Assembly: GCA_030685065.1 (NCBI GenBank)
Contig: JAUXQH010000151.1
Coordinates: 1-64,000, forward strand
DNA: 64,000 nucleotides
From: Pseudomonadota bacterium
GTDB lineage: Bacteria > Myxococcota_A > UBA796 > SXON01
Direction of reading: 5' to 3'
In this document: piece by piece, positions 25,161-34,048 of the stretch
How the letters are laid out: each line of letters opens with the position of its first letter
Position numbering within the stretch: position 1 is the stretch's first letter
Notes under the pieces: generated by a model
Databases searched by the model: none
What the model saw: only the letters and a program-made list of their open reading frames with translations
What the model was told of the DNA's origin: nothing
Translations under genes and position numbers: made by a program

Positions 25161-26710
25161 TGCCTCTCTCGACCGCGCTCCTCCAGGCCGGCTGGCTCGC
25201 GTCCCAGGCCCCCGCGTGGGCGCGGTTCGTTCGGGCCACGCGTGACGTGCGGGCGGCCCAACACAGCCGCCTGCTCTCCCTCCTGGCGGTCACCTCCCCC
25301 TCCCGCTACGGCCGCGCCGTCGGTCTCGACCGCGTGGATGGCCCCACGTCGTTCCAACGCCTCCCCATCGTCGATCACGCCGACCTGTCCCCGTGGATCG
25401 ATCGGGTGGCCGCGGGCGAGCCCGACGTGTTCACCACCGAGCCGGTCGAGATGTTGGAGCGCACGGGTGGCTCCTCGGGCGCGGCGAAGCTCGTGCCGTA
25501 CACACGGAGGCTCCGCGCGGAATTCGCCGAGGGGGTCGGCGTGTGGATGGTCGACCTTCATCGGCGCGTCCCGACGCTCGTGGGCGCGAAGAGCTACTGG
25601 TCCGTGTCGCGCGCGGTGCGCCGCTCGGAGACGACGGTGGGGGGCCTCCGCGTCGGTTTCGACGTGGACGCGGAGTACTTCGGGCCGCTCTCGCGATGGG
25701 CGATCGGCCGGATGATGGCGGTGCCGGGGACCGTGGCGCAGAGCCCCGACATCGAGGCCTGGCGCCGGGCCACCGCCGGGCACCTGTTGGAGGCCGACGA
25801 CCTCGGCTTCATCTCGGTGTGGAGCCCGACCTTCCTGACGCGGCTGATGCAGTGGATCGGGGACCATCGGGACGACCTCGTGCTCTCTCCCGCCGCGCGT
25901 GCCCGCCTGGATCGGGCCTGGAACGGCAGCTCCCTCGACGGGCCCACGCTATGGCCCCGGCTGAGGGTGCTCTCCGCGTGGGCGGATGGGTTCGCCGCCG
26001 CACAAGTGGGCGCGATGCGGGCGCCCTTCCCGGGGGTGGGGTTCCAACCGAAGGGCGTCCTCGCCACGGAGGGCGTCGTGTCGTTTCCCTTCGGTGGCCT
26101 GGCGGGCGCCGAGGCCGAGGGGGGCGTGCTCGCCGTCACCTCCCACGTCCTCGAGCTGCGCGATCTCGCCCACGGGCGCGTGATCTGGCCCGAGGACGCG
26201 CGGGTGGGCGGGCGCTACCAGCCGATCCTCACCACCGGCAACGGGTTCGTCCGGTATGCGCTGCCCGACGAGCTCGAGGTGGTCGGGCATCTCGGCCAGG
26301 TGCCCCGGGTGCGGCTCCGCGGCCGGCTCGATCGCGGATCGGACCTGGTCGGCGAGAAGCTCACGGCGGCCTTCGTGGCGCGGGCCCTCGCGGCGGTGTG
26401 GTCCGCGACCGGGGTGATGCCCGGCTTCGCCATGCTCGTCCCCGCTCCCGGCCCGGATCGCGAGGGCTACATCCTCGTCCTCGACCGGGAGGTGCCCGCC
26501 GCCGCGGTCGATCGCGCCCTCCGCGCCGGCGCCCAATATGGATACGCGCGGGACCTCGAACAGCTCGCGCCCGCCAGGGTCCACGTCGCGCCGGACGCGT
26601 GGGCGCGCTGGGAGGCCGCGCTCGAGCGGCAGGGCCTCACCCTGGGCGATCAGAAGCCGCTCGCGCTCGAGGTGCGCCCCGCCGTTGTGCGCGCGCTCCT
26701 CGCGCGGTAG
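25160..26710 (+). CDS. GH3-family acyl-adenylating (acyl acid-amido synthetase-like) enzyme
   Basis: A 516-residue member of the GH3 branch of the ANL adenylating superfamily. The phosphate-binding motif is RTGGSSGAAKLVPYT (about 101-115). The acyl-binding region contains LGFISVWSPTFLTRLM, then GVLATEGVVSFPFGG, and the C-terminal lid includes GRLDRGSDLVGEKLT. GH3 enzymes activate a carboxylate with ATP and join it to an amino acid or amine. Bacterial members are poorly characterised. Its ATG shares a base with the desaturase stop, and the Rieske oxygenase follows nine bases later, so an acyl or aromatic acid is probably modified by all three. Confidence 0.8.
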   Translation: MPLSTALLQAGWLASQAPAWARFVRATRDVRAAQHSRLLSLLAVTSPSRYGRAVGLDRVDGPTSFQRLPIVDHADLSPWIDRVAAGEPDVFTTEPVEMLERTGGSSGAAKLVPYTRRLRAEFAEGVGVWMVDLHRRVPTLVGAKSYWSVSRAVRRSETTVGGLRVGFDVDAEYFGPLSRWAIGRMMAVPGTVAQSPDIEAWRRATAGHLLEADDLGFISVWSPTFLTRLMQWIGDHRDDLVLSPAARARLDRAWNGSSLDGPTLWPRLRVLSAWADGFAAAQVGAMRAPFPGVGFQPKGVLATEGVVSFPFGGLAGAEAEGGVLAVTSHVLELRDLAHGRVIWPEDARVGGRYQPILTTGNGFVRYALPDELEVVGHLGQVPRVRLRGRLDRGSDLVGEKLTAAFVARALAAVWSATGVMPGFAMLVPAPGPDREGYILVLDREVPAAAVDRALRAGAQYGYARDLEQLAPARVHVAPDAWARWEAALERQGLTLGDQKPLALEVRPAVVRALLAR

Positions 26711-26719
26711 AGCGCGGCG

Positions 26720-27751
26720 ATGCGCGACACGAGCGGCCGGATCGCCGAGAGTTGGTATGCCGCGGGCACCAGCGCCGAGCTCACCCCGAAGGCCCCGATC
26801 GCGCGCACGGTGCTCGGGGAGCGCCTCGTCCTCTTTCGCGACGCCGCGGGGGGCGCGGTGGCCCTCACCGACCGGTGCTTGCATCGCAACGCGCCCTTGT
26901 CGGCCGGGGCGTGCTTCGAGGGCAGGATCGGGTGTCCCTACCACGGCTGGACCTACGACGGATCGGGCCGCCTCGTCGGCATCCCCGCCCAGCCGAAGGA
27001 CGCTCCGGTGCCGGCGCTGTCGGTGCCCTCCTGGCCCACGGTCGAGCGCTACGGGCTGGTGTGGGTGTGGATGGGCCGCGGTGCCCCGCGCGGCGAGCCC
27101 TTCCCGATGCCGTATTGGGACACCCCCGGTTGGCGCGCCTACTACATGGTGACCCCTTTCGAGAACGGCGTGACCCAGCTGGTCGAGAACTTCATGGACG
27201 TGCCACACACGGTGTTCGTCCATCGAGGTTGGTTCCGGAGCGAGGCGCGCCGACCGGTACGGATGACGGTCGAGCGAACGGACGCAAGTGTGCTCGTGAC
27301 CTATCACCAGCCGGACGACAAGATCGGCTTCTCCAGCCTCCTCCTCAACCCGACCGGCGAGCCGATGACGCACACCGACCGGTTCTACATGCCCAACACG
27401 ACGCGGGTGGACTACCAATTCGGAGCTCGCGGCTTCGTGATCACCAGCACCTGTACCCCCGAGACCCCCTTCCAGACCCGCGTCTACACGCTCATCTCCT
27501 ACAACCTCGGCTCGCGCCTGGTGTCGCGCCTGATGCTCCCGTTTCTCGGCCGGTACACCCGGCGTGTCATCGAGCAGGACGTGACCATCATGGCGCTGCA
27601 GGGCGGGAACCTGCGCGCGCACGGAGCGGAGGCCTTCCACCACGCCGAGGCCGACCTGCACCATCGCTGGATCGAGCTGCTCCGCGACCGGGCACGAGCG
27701 GGCGAGGATCCGCCGGAGCCCGAGACGCGGGAGGCCGGGTTCTGGATTTGA
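26720..27751 (+). CDS. Rieske non-heme iron oxygenase
   Basis: A 343-residue oxygenase. The Rieske 2Fe-2S ligands are CLH (residues 53-55) and CPYHGW (72-77). The mononuclear iron motif is NFMDVPHTVFVH (about 157-168), i.e. N-x2-D-x2-H-x4-H. The protein resembles the pheophorbide-a oxygenase/vanillate demethylase group, which acts as a monooxygenase or demethylase. No reductase is seen nearby; a general ferredoxin system could serve. It lies nine bases behind the GH3-type gene. Confidence 0.9.
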   Translation: MRDTSGRIAESWYAAGTSAELTPKAPIARTVLGERLVLFRDAAGGAVALTDRCLHRNAPLSAGACFEGRIGCPYHGWTYDGSGRLVGIPAQPKDAPVPALSVPSWPTVERYGLVWVWMGRGAPRGEPFPMPYWDTPGWRAYYMVTPFENGVTQLVENFMDVPHTVFVHRGWFRSEARRPVRMTVERTDASVLVTYHQPDDKIGFSSLLLNPTGEPMTHTDRFYMPNTTRVDYQFGARGFVITSTCTPETPFQTRVYTLISYNLGSRLVSRLMLPFLGRYTRRVIEQDVTIMALQGGNLRAHGAEAFHHAEADLHHRWIELLRDRARAGEDPPEPETREAGFWI

Positions 27752-27761
27752 GCGGGGCTGT

Positions 27762-28610
27762 CTAACCGGGGGACGAGCGGGCCAACAACAGCGCACCCAA
27801 CGCGCTCCCCGGCCGCGCATCCCGATCGGGGAACGTGGCGGGGAGCTCGAACCACGGCACGTCCGCGCGGGCATGATGCTCGCGGTGGTAGTGGATGTTG
27901 TACGGCCAGAGCACGAGCCGGCCGAACAAGCCCGGCGCCCAGGAGTAGGAGACCCCCTCGGCGCCGTGCTCCGCGAAGGACCGCACCTTCTGGATGGCCT
28001 GGGTGAGCGTGACGAGCGGCAGGAACCAGGCGATCGCGACCCGCAGGGCAAGGTCGGGGGCCTGCCACGCGAGCGCGGCGCCGACCCCGTAGAAGATCGC
28101 CGCCAACAGGAAGAACTCCGGGTACACCACTACCGCGGGCAGGCGAAGGCGGGGGTTGGGCGCGAGCCGCTCCCGCGCGTAGCGGAGCCCGGTGGCGACG
28201 TTGTTCCAGAGGAACAGATCGCCGAGGAGCTGGCGCGCCAAGGCCCCCGCCGGCAACGGTTGGTAGGCCCAGGGTTGCCCGGCGTAGAGGAGCAGCCGCT
28301 CGGGGTCGCGCTCGGTGCCGAGGTGCTGGTGGTGCACGAGATGCAGCGAGCGATAGATATGGATGGGGAGGAGCTGGGGCAGCCCCACGAACACGTTGAT
28401 GAGCAGATCGTTGAGGCGGCGCGGGCGGGCGATCAGCCCGTGCACGGCGTCATGGTAGAGGATGAACAACGCGTGCTGGCGGGTCGCGATGATGACAATC
28501 CCCACCACCGTGAGCAACGGATGCCACACCCCGACCACCAGGGCAAGCGTGCCCCAGGCGACCGCGGCCTCCACACACAAGGCGCGGAGCGTCGGGCCTG
28601 CTACGTACAC
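27762..28610 (-). CDS. Membrane fatty acid desaturase (2)
   Basis: A 282-residue membrane desaturase/hydroxylase. The His boxes are HDAVH (about 53-57), HLVHHQHLGTERDPE (about 89-103) and HREHHAR (about 242-248), separated by membrane helices. The GTERDPE element following box 2 suggests the fatty-acid or omega-3-like subgroup. The GTG at 28610 overlaps the 3' end of the upstream lipoprotein gene by 10 bases. Convergent with the Rieske gene, with 10 bases between stops. Confidence 0.85.
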   Translation of the reverse strand: MYVAGPTLRALCVEAAVAWGTLALVVGVWHPLLTVVGIVIIATRQHALFILYHDAVHGLIARPRRLNDLLINVFVGLPQLLPIHIYRSLHLVHHQHLGTERDPERLLLYAGQPWAYQPLPAGALARQLLGDLFLWNNVATGLRYARERLAPNPRLRLPAVVVYPEFFLLAAIFYGVGAALAWQAPDLALRVAIAWFLPLVTLTQAIQKVRSFAEHGAEGVSYSWAPGLFGRLVLWPYNIHYHREHHARADVPWFELPATFPDRDARPGSALGALLLARSSPG

Positions 28611-29287
28611 ACGAGATCCATGTAGGAGGCCCAGCCGGCGATCGCGGGCACGGCGATGGGCCCCCCCGGCGTGAAGTCCGGGGAGAACCAGGGCTCACAG
28701 GTGACACCCCCACCCGAGAACGTCACGGACCAGGTGCCGGGAGGAAGGTTGAAGGCCCCGCCCGAGCCCGAGCTGCTCGTGGCGTCCAATTCGGGGTCGG
28801 GCAGGCCGCCGCTCGCCTGGTAGAAGGTCACCGCGCCCGGCGCGTCGATGGTGAACGTGACATCGGGCACCCGATCGAACGCTCCGTAGTCGGGGCCCGC
28901 CCAGAGGATGAACATCACGTGGCCCAACGTGGGGTCGAACTCCGTGTCGACGCGGCTCGTCATGGTGTCCACCAGGGCCGAGGGCATCAGGGTCTTCTGC
29001 CACTCCTGGGCGACGTCCGTGTGGTGGAGATACGCGGTGCGCAGGTGCTCCGGCTTGTCCATCGTGACGACCACGTCCGCCGCGACGGGCAGCGGCTCGA
29101 GCAGGAAGTCGCCGTTCGAGGCGGAGGTGACACAGGCCACCTCGAGGTCGAGGCCGCAGATCGACACGTCACCGAGGCCGTCACCGAGGAGCGAGACCAC
29201 CTTTCCGAACGCCGCCGCGCCGTCTCCGCTGGCGGGCGGCCCGTCATAGGTTCCGGTGCACGCCACGAGGGACAGGAGCCAGATCAT
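28601..29287 (-). CDS. Hypothetical lipoprotein
   Basis: A 228-residue lipoprotein with a very short signal MIWLLSLVACTG (lipobox LVAC). The mature part is beta-rich and acidic, with a carboxypeptidase-regulatory-like look (GDVSICGLDLEVACVTSASN) but no firm family. The ATG at 29287 and the ATG of the divergent hydrolase (29286) share the four bases CATG. The 3' end overlaps desaturase 2 by 10 bases, so the two are co-transcribed. Confidence 0.55.
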   Translation of the reverse strand: MIWLLSLVACTGTYDGPPASGDGAAAFGKVVSLLGDGLGDVSICGLDLEVACVTSASNGDFLLEPLPVAADVVVTMDKPEHLRTAYLHHTDVAQEWQKTLMPSALVDTMTSRVDTEFDPTLGHVMFILWAGPDYGAFDRVPDVTFTIDAPGAVTFYQASGGLPDPELDATSSSGSGGAFNLPPGTWSVTFSGGGVTCEPWFSPDFTPGGPIAVPAIAGWASYMDLVCT

Positions 29288-31076
29288 GGTCCGGAGCTTA
29301 GCCGAACGACCGCACCCCCGTAGCCCCGCGGGCGACACGCCGATCGAGGGTGCGCTGGTCGACGGCGCGCTGGTCGGCCTCGTCCTCTGGGCGCTCGAGT
29401 GCGGCGCCATCGCCGCGCTCAACGCGGGCGTGGGCGGCCTCTCCGTGCTGCGCGCGCTCGCCGACGATCTCGCGGCGTGGGGCCTCGCGTATCTCCTGTT
29501 CGGGGCCGCGGCGGGCCTCCTCGCGCGGACGAGGGCGGGCCCGTGGGGCGCCGGCCTCCCGTGGCTCGTGCTCGTGGCGCTGGCGGATCCCGCGGTGGCG
29601 CCGCGCGCGGTCTACGGCGTGCTCGTGGTCGTCGCGGTCGGGGCCGTCTGGGCGCTCCGGGGGCGTGCGGCAGGCCTTCGCCGCGGCATCGTCGTGGTCG
29701 TCCCCCTCGCGCTCGTCTCGCTGGCGGTGAGGGTTCCCGAAGCCCCTCCCCTCGCCGGCGTGGCCGGCCCGGGCCCGAACGTCGTCCTCCTGGTCGTGGA
29801 CACGCTCCGCCGCGACCACGTGGGCGCCTACGGCTACGCGCGCGACACGACGCCCCACCTCGACGCGCTGGCTGGCCAGGGCGTCCGCTTCTCGCGCGCA
29901 TGGTCCACCTCGTCGTGGACCCTCCCCGCCCACGCCAGCCTGTTCACCGGGCTCCACCCGTCCGTGCACGGCGCCATCGAGGCGCACCCCCGCCTCGAGT
30001 TGGGCCCCGCGACGCTGGCCGGCGCCCTCGATCGTCGCGGCTACCGCACGGTCGGGCTGTCGGCCAACGCCTGGGTGTCGGGCGGCACGGGCCTCGACCG
30101 CGGGTTCGAGCGCTTCGCGTTCCTCGGCGATCAGGGGCTCGTCAGCCAGCTCCTCCTCCCACTTTGTTTCGCTCGTCCCCCGGATCTGGGCGGACGGGCG
30201 CTCACGAAGGCCGCAACCGCGGCGATCGAGGAGGCCGCGAACGCCGGCGAGCCTCTCTTTCTCTTCGTGAACTACCTCGAGGCCCACGAGCCGCTGGGCA
30301 GCCTCCCCGAGGAGGCCCTCTCGCGCTTCTCGCCCACCCCGCTCGATCCCACGCTGGGCCGCGCGTGGCTGCGCGACATGCCGCGCTCCTGGAGCCGCTG
30401 CACCGACGGATCCGTCGGAGAGCTGCGCTGCCGCGACGGCCTCTACCGCGCCTCTCCCGACCGGGTCCGCGGCGTGGTGGACCGCTACGATGCCGGGATC
30501 GCCTACGTCGACGCGCGCATCGGCGAGGTGTGGGCCGCGGTCGAGCGCGCGGGGTTGGACGACGACACCCTCTTCGTCGTGACCTCCGACCACGGGGAGC
30601 ACGTCGGTGAGGACGGACGGCTCGGACACATGGTGTGGCTGGACGACGCGTTGCTGGAGATCCCCCTCGTGGCGCGGTTCCCGCGGCGGTTCGGGCCGGG
30701 AACGGTGGATGACACACCCGTGGACCTCGCCTGGCTGCACGATTGGATCCTGGCCTCGGTCGACGGCGCCGAACCTCCCCGCGCACCCGATCCGCGCGCC
30801 GAGGTGCATCCCCACGCGCCCACGACCATCGCGTCCTGGGAGGCCCTCTACGGGGACGACTTCGGGCCGGCCGCCACGCTCCGGCGCGCGGTCACGAACG
30901 GTGCCGAGAGCGTGCGGCGCGACGGCGAGCGTGTCACGACGAACGCCGGCGCCCAAGCGACGAACGAGGACATCGCCTGGGTGGACGGAGGCGCGGATTC
31001 GCCCACGCCGGCGTCGGACGCGCCCATCGACCCAGCCACCCTCCGGGCGCTCGAGGCGCTCGGCTACGTGCGTTAG
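29286..31076 (+). CDS. Alkaline-phosphatase-superfamily (sulfatase-like) membrane hydrolase, no formylglycine motif
   Basis: A 596-residue protein. The first 155 residues have four or five hydrophobic segments (about 22-140). The catalytic domain starts VVLLVVDTLRRDHVGAYGY, with the metal Asp, and has SSWTLPAHASLF at the nucleophile (T-L-P-A-H in place of the C/S-x-P-x-R that is turned into formylglycine), then TSDHGEHVGEDGRLGH with metal ligands near residue 435. Thr-nucleophile relatives transfer phosphoethanolamine or hydrolyse phosphate esters. The AGGAG at 29274-29278 supports ATG 29286; ATG 29256 is an alternative. The stop overlaps the convergent GNAT gene's stop as TTAG. Confidence 0.78.
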   Translation: MVRSLAERPHPRSPAGDTPIEGALVDGALVGLVLWALECGAIAALNAGVGGLSVLRALADDLAAWGLAYLLFGAAAGLLARTRAGPWGAGLPWLVLVALADPAVAPRAVYGVLVVVAVGAVWALRGRAAGLRRGIVVVVPLALVSLAVRVPEAPPLAGVAGPGPNVVLLVVDTLRRDHVGAYGYARDTTPHLDALAGQGVRFSRAWSTSSWTLPAHASLFTGLHPSVHGAIEAHPRLELGPATLAGALDRRGYRTVGLSANAWVSGGTGLDRGFERFAFLGDQGLVSQLLLPLCFARPPDLGGRALTKAATAAIEEAANAGEPLFLFVNYLEAHEPLGSLPEEALSRFSPTPLDPTLGRAWLRDMPRSWSRCTDGSVGELRCRDGLYRASPDRVRGVVDRYDAGIAYVDARIGEVWAAVERAGLDDDTLFVVTSDHGEHVGEDGRLGHMVWLDDALLEIPLVARFPRRFGPGTVDDTPVDLAWLHDWILASVDGAEPPRAPDPRAEVHPHAPTTIASWEALYGDDFGPAATLRRAVTNGAESVRRDGERVTTNAGAQATNEDIAWVDGGADSPTPASDAPIDPATLRALEALGYVR

Positions 31077-32314
31077 CTAAGAGCCATCTCGAACCCCGAG
31101 TGTCGCCCCTCGAACGAGCGCTCGGCCCACGGCCCGCCGCGCAGGGCCACCGAGTAGAGCGTCATGGCGTTGCGCTGCACCGTGAGGCCCTGAAACGCGC
31201 CGGCGAGCGGGCTTCCGCGAGGCACGAGCGCGGAGAGGAAGTGCAGCCGGCGATCGTAGAGGCGCGCGTACGCGGCGAGCACCAGATCGCGGAGGATGTC
31301 GGCGCGCTCGTCCACCACCTCGAGGTGGGTGAGGAACGCGAAGCGGAAGCACTCGCCCGGGGCCGGTAGCGGCGGATACCGTAGAAAGAAGGCGCCGAGA
31401 TCGAACGCGCGCCGCACCCACACCATCGGCCCGTTGTAGCCGACCACGCGGGTGCGCTTCACGTCGCGGGTGTCCCACGGGGCGCAGCAGCCGACCAGAC
31501 GCCCCCCCTCCCGCACGAGGAGGAAGTCCGCGAGGGAGAAGCCGGGCCAGTCGGCGAGGCGGCGATCGAGCAGATCGCCGGTGAAGTCCTCGCCGAGGAC
31601 CCGCTCCTGCCCGCGCCGCGCGAGGAAGTCCCCGATCTCGGCACGGTCGGCCTCGGTCGCCGCCACCACGCGCGCGGGGGCCCGCCGTCGCCGGGTGAAC
31701 TGCACCGACGTCATGTCGAACGGCGTCATCGGCCGGTAGACGGGCTGCCCGCGCCGCTCGGCGCCCTTGCCCGAGAGCACCTTCCGCGCCACCTCGTTGT
31801 CGTCGAAGATGACGGTCGTGAACACCTCCGCGCCGGTCACGCGGGCGATGTGGGCGAGCACGCGCGGATAGCAGGCCGCCAGCGCCAGCCCCCCGCGGAA
31901 GCCGGGCCGGACGCGCAGGTCGCAGAGATACCCGGTGCGGATGCGCGCGCCGTCGAGCCACCCGTCGCGGACGATCACGCTGCCGATGGCGACGGCCTGC
32001 CCCTCGGGATCGCGCGCGAGCCAGGTGGTGGCGTCGCCGCGCGCGCCGGGCCCGGGGACAGCGGCTCCCAGGACCGCGGCTCCCAGGACCGCGGCGCCCG
32101 TTGCACAGCCGTGCATCCGTTGGAGCGCGAAGAAGTCCGGATCCCGCTCCTGGTTCACCTCGAGCTCTCCCGCGACGTGCACCTCGCGGAACAGGCGGCA
32201 GATGTCGACGTTGTCCTCCGGGCGCGCGAGATCGAGCCGAAAACGAGCGTGTTCGAACGGGAACGGGCTGGCCGGCGGATCGAGGGGCGTGCCGAGCGGC
32301 GTGCCGACGCTCAT
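31073..32314 (-). CDS. Two-part GNAT-like acyltransferase
   Basis: A 413-residue protein with a GNAT acetyl-CoA site (YLCDLRVRPGFRGGLALAAC, about 147-166) following strands TTWLARDPEGQAVAIGSVIV. A second, similar-looking half (about 230-410) includes FLLVREGGRLVGCCAPWD and FRFAFLTHLEVVDERADIL. Double-GNAT proteins are common among peptide or sugar N-acyltransferases. Residues about 72-87 come from a 15-base repeat. The ATG at 32314 overlaps the stop of desaturase 3 (ATGA). Substrate unknown. Confidence 0.68.
   Translation of the reverse strand: MSVGTPLGTPLDPPASPFPFEHARFRLDLARPEDNVDICRLFREVHVAGELEVNQERDPDFFALQRMHGCATGAAVLGAAVLGAAVPGPGARGDATTWLARDPEGQAVAIGSVIVRDGWLDGARIRTGYLCDLRVRPGFRGGLALAACYPRVLAHIARVTGAEVFTTVIFDDNEVARKVLSGKGAERRGQPVYRPMTPFDMTSVQFTRRRRAPARVVAATEADRAEIGDFLARRGQERVLGEDFTGDLLDRRLADWPGFSLADFLLVREGGRLVGCCAPWDTRDVKRTRVVGYNGPMVWVRRAFDLGAFFLRYPPLPAPGECFRFAFLTHLEVVDERADILRDLVLAAYARLYDRRLHFLSALVPRGSPLAGAFQGLTVQRNAMTLYSVALRGGPWAERSFEGRHSGFEMALS
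32061..32096 (-). repeat. 15-base tandem repeat within the GNAT-like gene
   Basis: Two exact copies (32061-32075, 32076-32090) and the start of a third encode GAAVL repeated in an Ala/Gly-rich loop. Copy-number change would keep the reading frame. Confidence 0.85.
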
Positions 32315-33282
32315 CGCGGCTCCGGATACCCGGGCTGGTTCGCGACGTACCACGCCCGCAACGCGGGAAGCTGCGCGAGGCCGACCTGTGGGTGGAGGTG
32401 GTGCACGATGTGGAAGCCGATGTTCCGGGGGGCGAGCAACCACGTGAGCCAGCCGTTCAGGTGGTGGTCGTACGTGGTGGCGAGCGTCGTCCCGATACGA
32501 CGGTCGGAGGTGGGCGTGTACCGGTGCTCCTGGAGGAGCCTCCACGCGGCCAGCACCCCCGCGAGCACGGCGGGGAGCACGAAGCCGAAGAGCACGGCTC
32601 GGGGCGCCACCACGGCGCTCACGACGACCAGGAGCTGGAACGCCGCCTGCCCGGCCTCGGCGCGGGCGCACGCGAGCACCTCGCGGCTCTCGGTGAGGTC
32701 CGCGCCCGATCGATCCTGGAGGAACACGCGCCCATAGGCGTTGCGGAGGGGGGGCCACGCCCACGCCGCGAGGCCGAACCACACTCGGACGGACCAGAAG
32801 GGCATCAGCGCGAAGCCGCGGAGCACGTTCAGCGCGTAGAGGCCGGGCCGCTCTTCGACGCCGGGCTTGAAGTACGGGTCGGTCGGCATGCCGTTGTCGC
32901 GGTGATGGCGCAGGTGGTGGTAGCGCATCGCGTTGAGCGTCGTGGCGAGCGGAAAGCCGCACAGCGCCTCGAGGAGCCGCACCCGCGGCGGCTTCCCGCG
33001 CAGGGGCAGGTGGGCGGCGTCGTGCAGGATGACCCCGAACGAATGGATGCGGCTCGCGACCACGATCACGGCCGCGGCGCCCACCCACCACGGCCCGAAC
33101 GCCATCCCGAGCCACGCGAGGCCGATGATCGCCCAATCCGCGGCCGCCATCCCGAGCAGGCGTTCGACGGTGGGCGGGACGAGGAGCGCACGCGGCACCC
33201 TCGCGCGCCCCGCCCCCATGTCGAGGGCCCGCTCCAGGTCATCGGCGAGGTGATCGTGTGGGAGGGGATCGACGGCCGCCAT
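32311..33282 (-). CDS. Membrane fatty acid desaturase (3)
   Basis: A 323-residue membrane desaturase/hydroxylase. The His boxes are HDAAH (about 91-95), HHLRHHRDNG (about 120-129) and HIVHHLHP (about 293-300). The RHHRDNGMPTDPYF element after box 2 sets it apart from the other two desaturases, so the three are not recent copies. The gene's stop overlaps the GNAT-like gene's ATG. It begins 25 bases after the end of the DUF2062 gene on the same strand, and may be the second gene of that unit. Confidence 0.85.
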   Translation of the reverse strand: MAAVDPLPHDHLADDLERALDMGAGRARVPRALLVPPTVERLLGMAAADWAIIGLAWLGMAFGPWWVGAAAVIVVASRIHSFGVILHDAAHLPLRGKPPRVRLLEALCGFPLATTLNAMRYHHLRHHRDNGMPTDPYFKPGVEERPGLYALNVLRGFALMPFWSVRVWFGLAAWAWPPLRNAYGRVFLQDRSGADLTESREVLACARAEAGQAAFQLLVVVSAVVAPRAVLFGFVLPAVLAGVLAAWRLLQEHRYTPTSDRRIGTTLATTYDHHLNGWLTWLLAPRNIGFHIVHHLHPQVGLAQLPALRAWYVANQPGYPEPR

Positions 33283-33306
33283 GCCGCCTCCTAACGACGC
33301 CGGGCC

Positions 33307-33876
33307 CTATTGCGCCGCCCGCTCGGATGCCTCTCGCTGCGGCAACGGCAGGCTCTCGGGGTCCAGCCCGACCGCGCGCAGGGCCCGCGCCCGCTGCCGG
33401 GCGACGCGGCGCACCTGGTAGGTGAGGACACCGCGCCGGGTGAGCTCGTAGCCGACGATGGCGATCGGTGTTCCGAGCATGATCGCGCCCGCGACGATTC
33501 CGATGACGGACTCGAGCGCCACCAGCTTCTGCAGCCAGGTGGTCTCGACGCCGATCTCCGGGCCCGCCACACCGAGCCCCGAGAGGAACAGCCGCGCGAC
33601 CGGACGGCCGATCAGCAACGAGAGCGCGTACAGCGGCGCCGCGGTCAGCGGGTTGGTGAGCCACACGCCGAGCGCCGCCGCGACACGCGAGGGCTTGAAC
33701 CGGGTGAAGCGGCGAAACGCCTCGGCGACGCCCAGCGCGATCAGGGTCTGCGCCACGGGGATGAGCGAGACGAACAACCCGATGGCCATCCCGAGCGCTA
33801 CGTCACGCGGCGCGCCCGGCGCGCGGATCATCCCCACGTACATCCTGCGTAGCCGTTGCCTCAGGCGCTTCAGCAC
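33307..33876 (-). CDS. DUF2062 membrane protein
   Basis: A 189-residue protein of the DUF2062 family: short basic N-terminus, then two to three hydrophobic segments with VALGMAIGLFVSLIPVAQT and AALGVWLTNPLTAAPLYALS. The family is widespread and of unknown function, often near glycosyltransferases or lipid genes. GTG at 33876 is chosen as the family-like start: AGGA lies several bases upstream. A longer frame runs upstream to 34119 but is Ser/Arg-rich and unlike the family. The 172 bases between this start and the next gene hold nothing recognisable. Confidence 0.75.
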   Translation of the reverse strand: MLKRLRQRLRRMYVGMIRAPGAPRDVALGMAIGLFVSLIPVAQTLIALGVAEAFRRFTRFKPSRVAAALGVWLTNPLTAAPLYALSLLIGRPVARLFLSGLGVAGPEIGVETTWLQKLVALESVIGIVAGAIMLGTPIAIVGYELTRRGVLTYQVRRVARQRARALRAVGLDPESLPLPQREASERAAQ

Positions 33877-34048
33877 GGGGGTCCTGCGAATCGGCGACCA
33901 ACCGGCCCCGAGACCCGTGCAGCATGCGAAGCAGATGTCATCTGCCCCTCTCGTATTCCCGTGGGGCAGGGGAGGACAGGCGCGGGACAGACACCGCACA
34001 CCAGATGACGGAGAGGGACGAGCGTGGATGTCGAGCGCGAGCGGCGGA

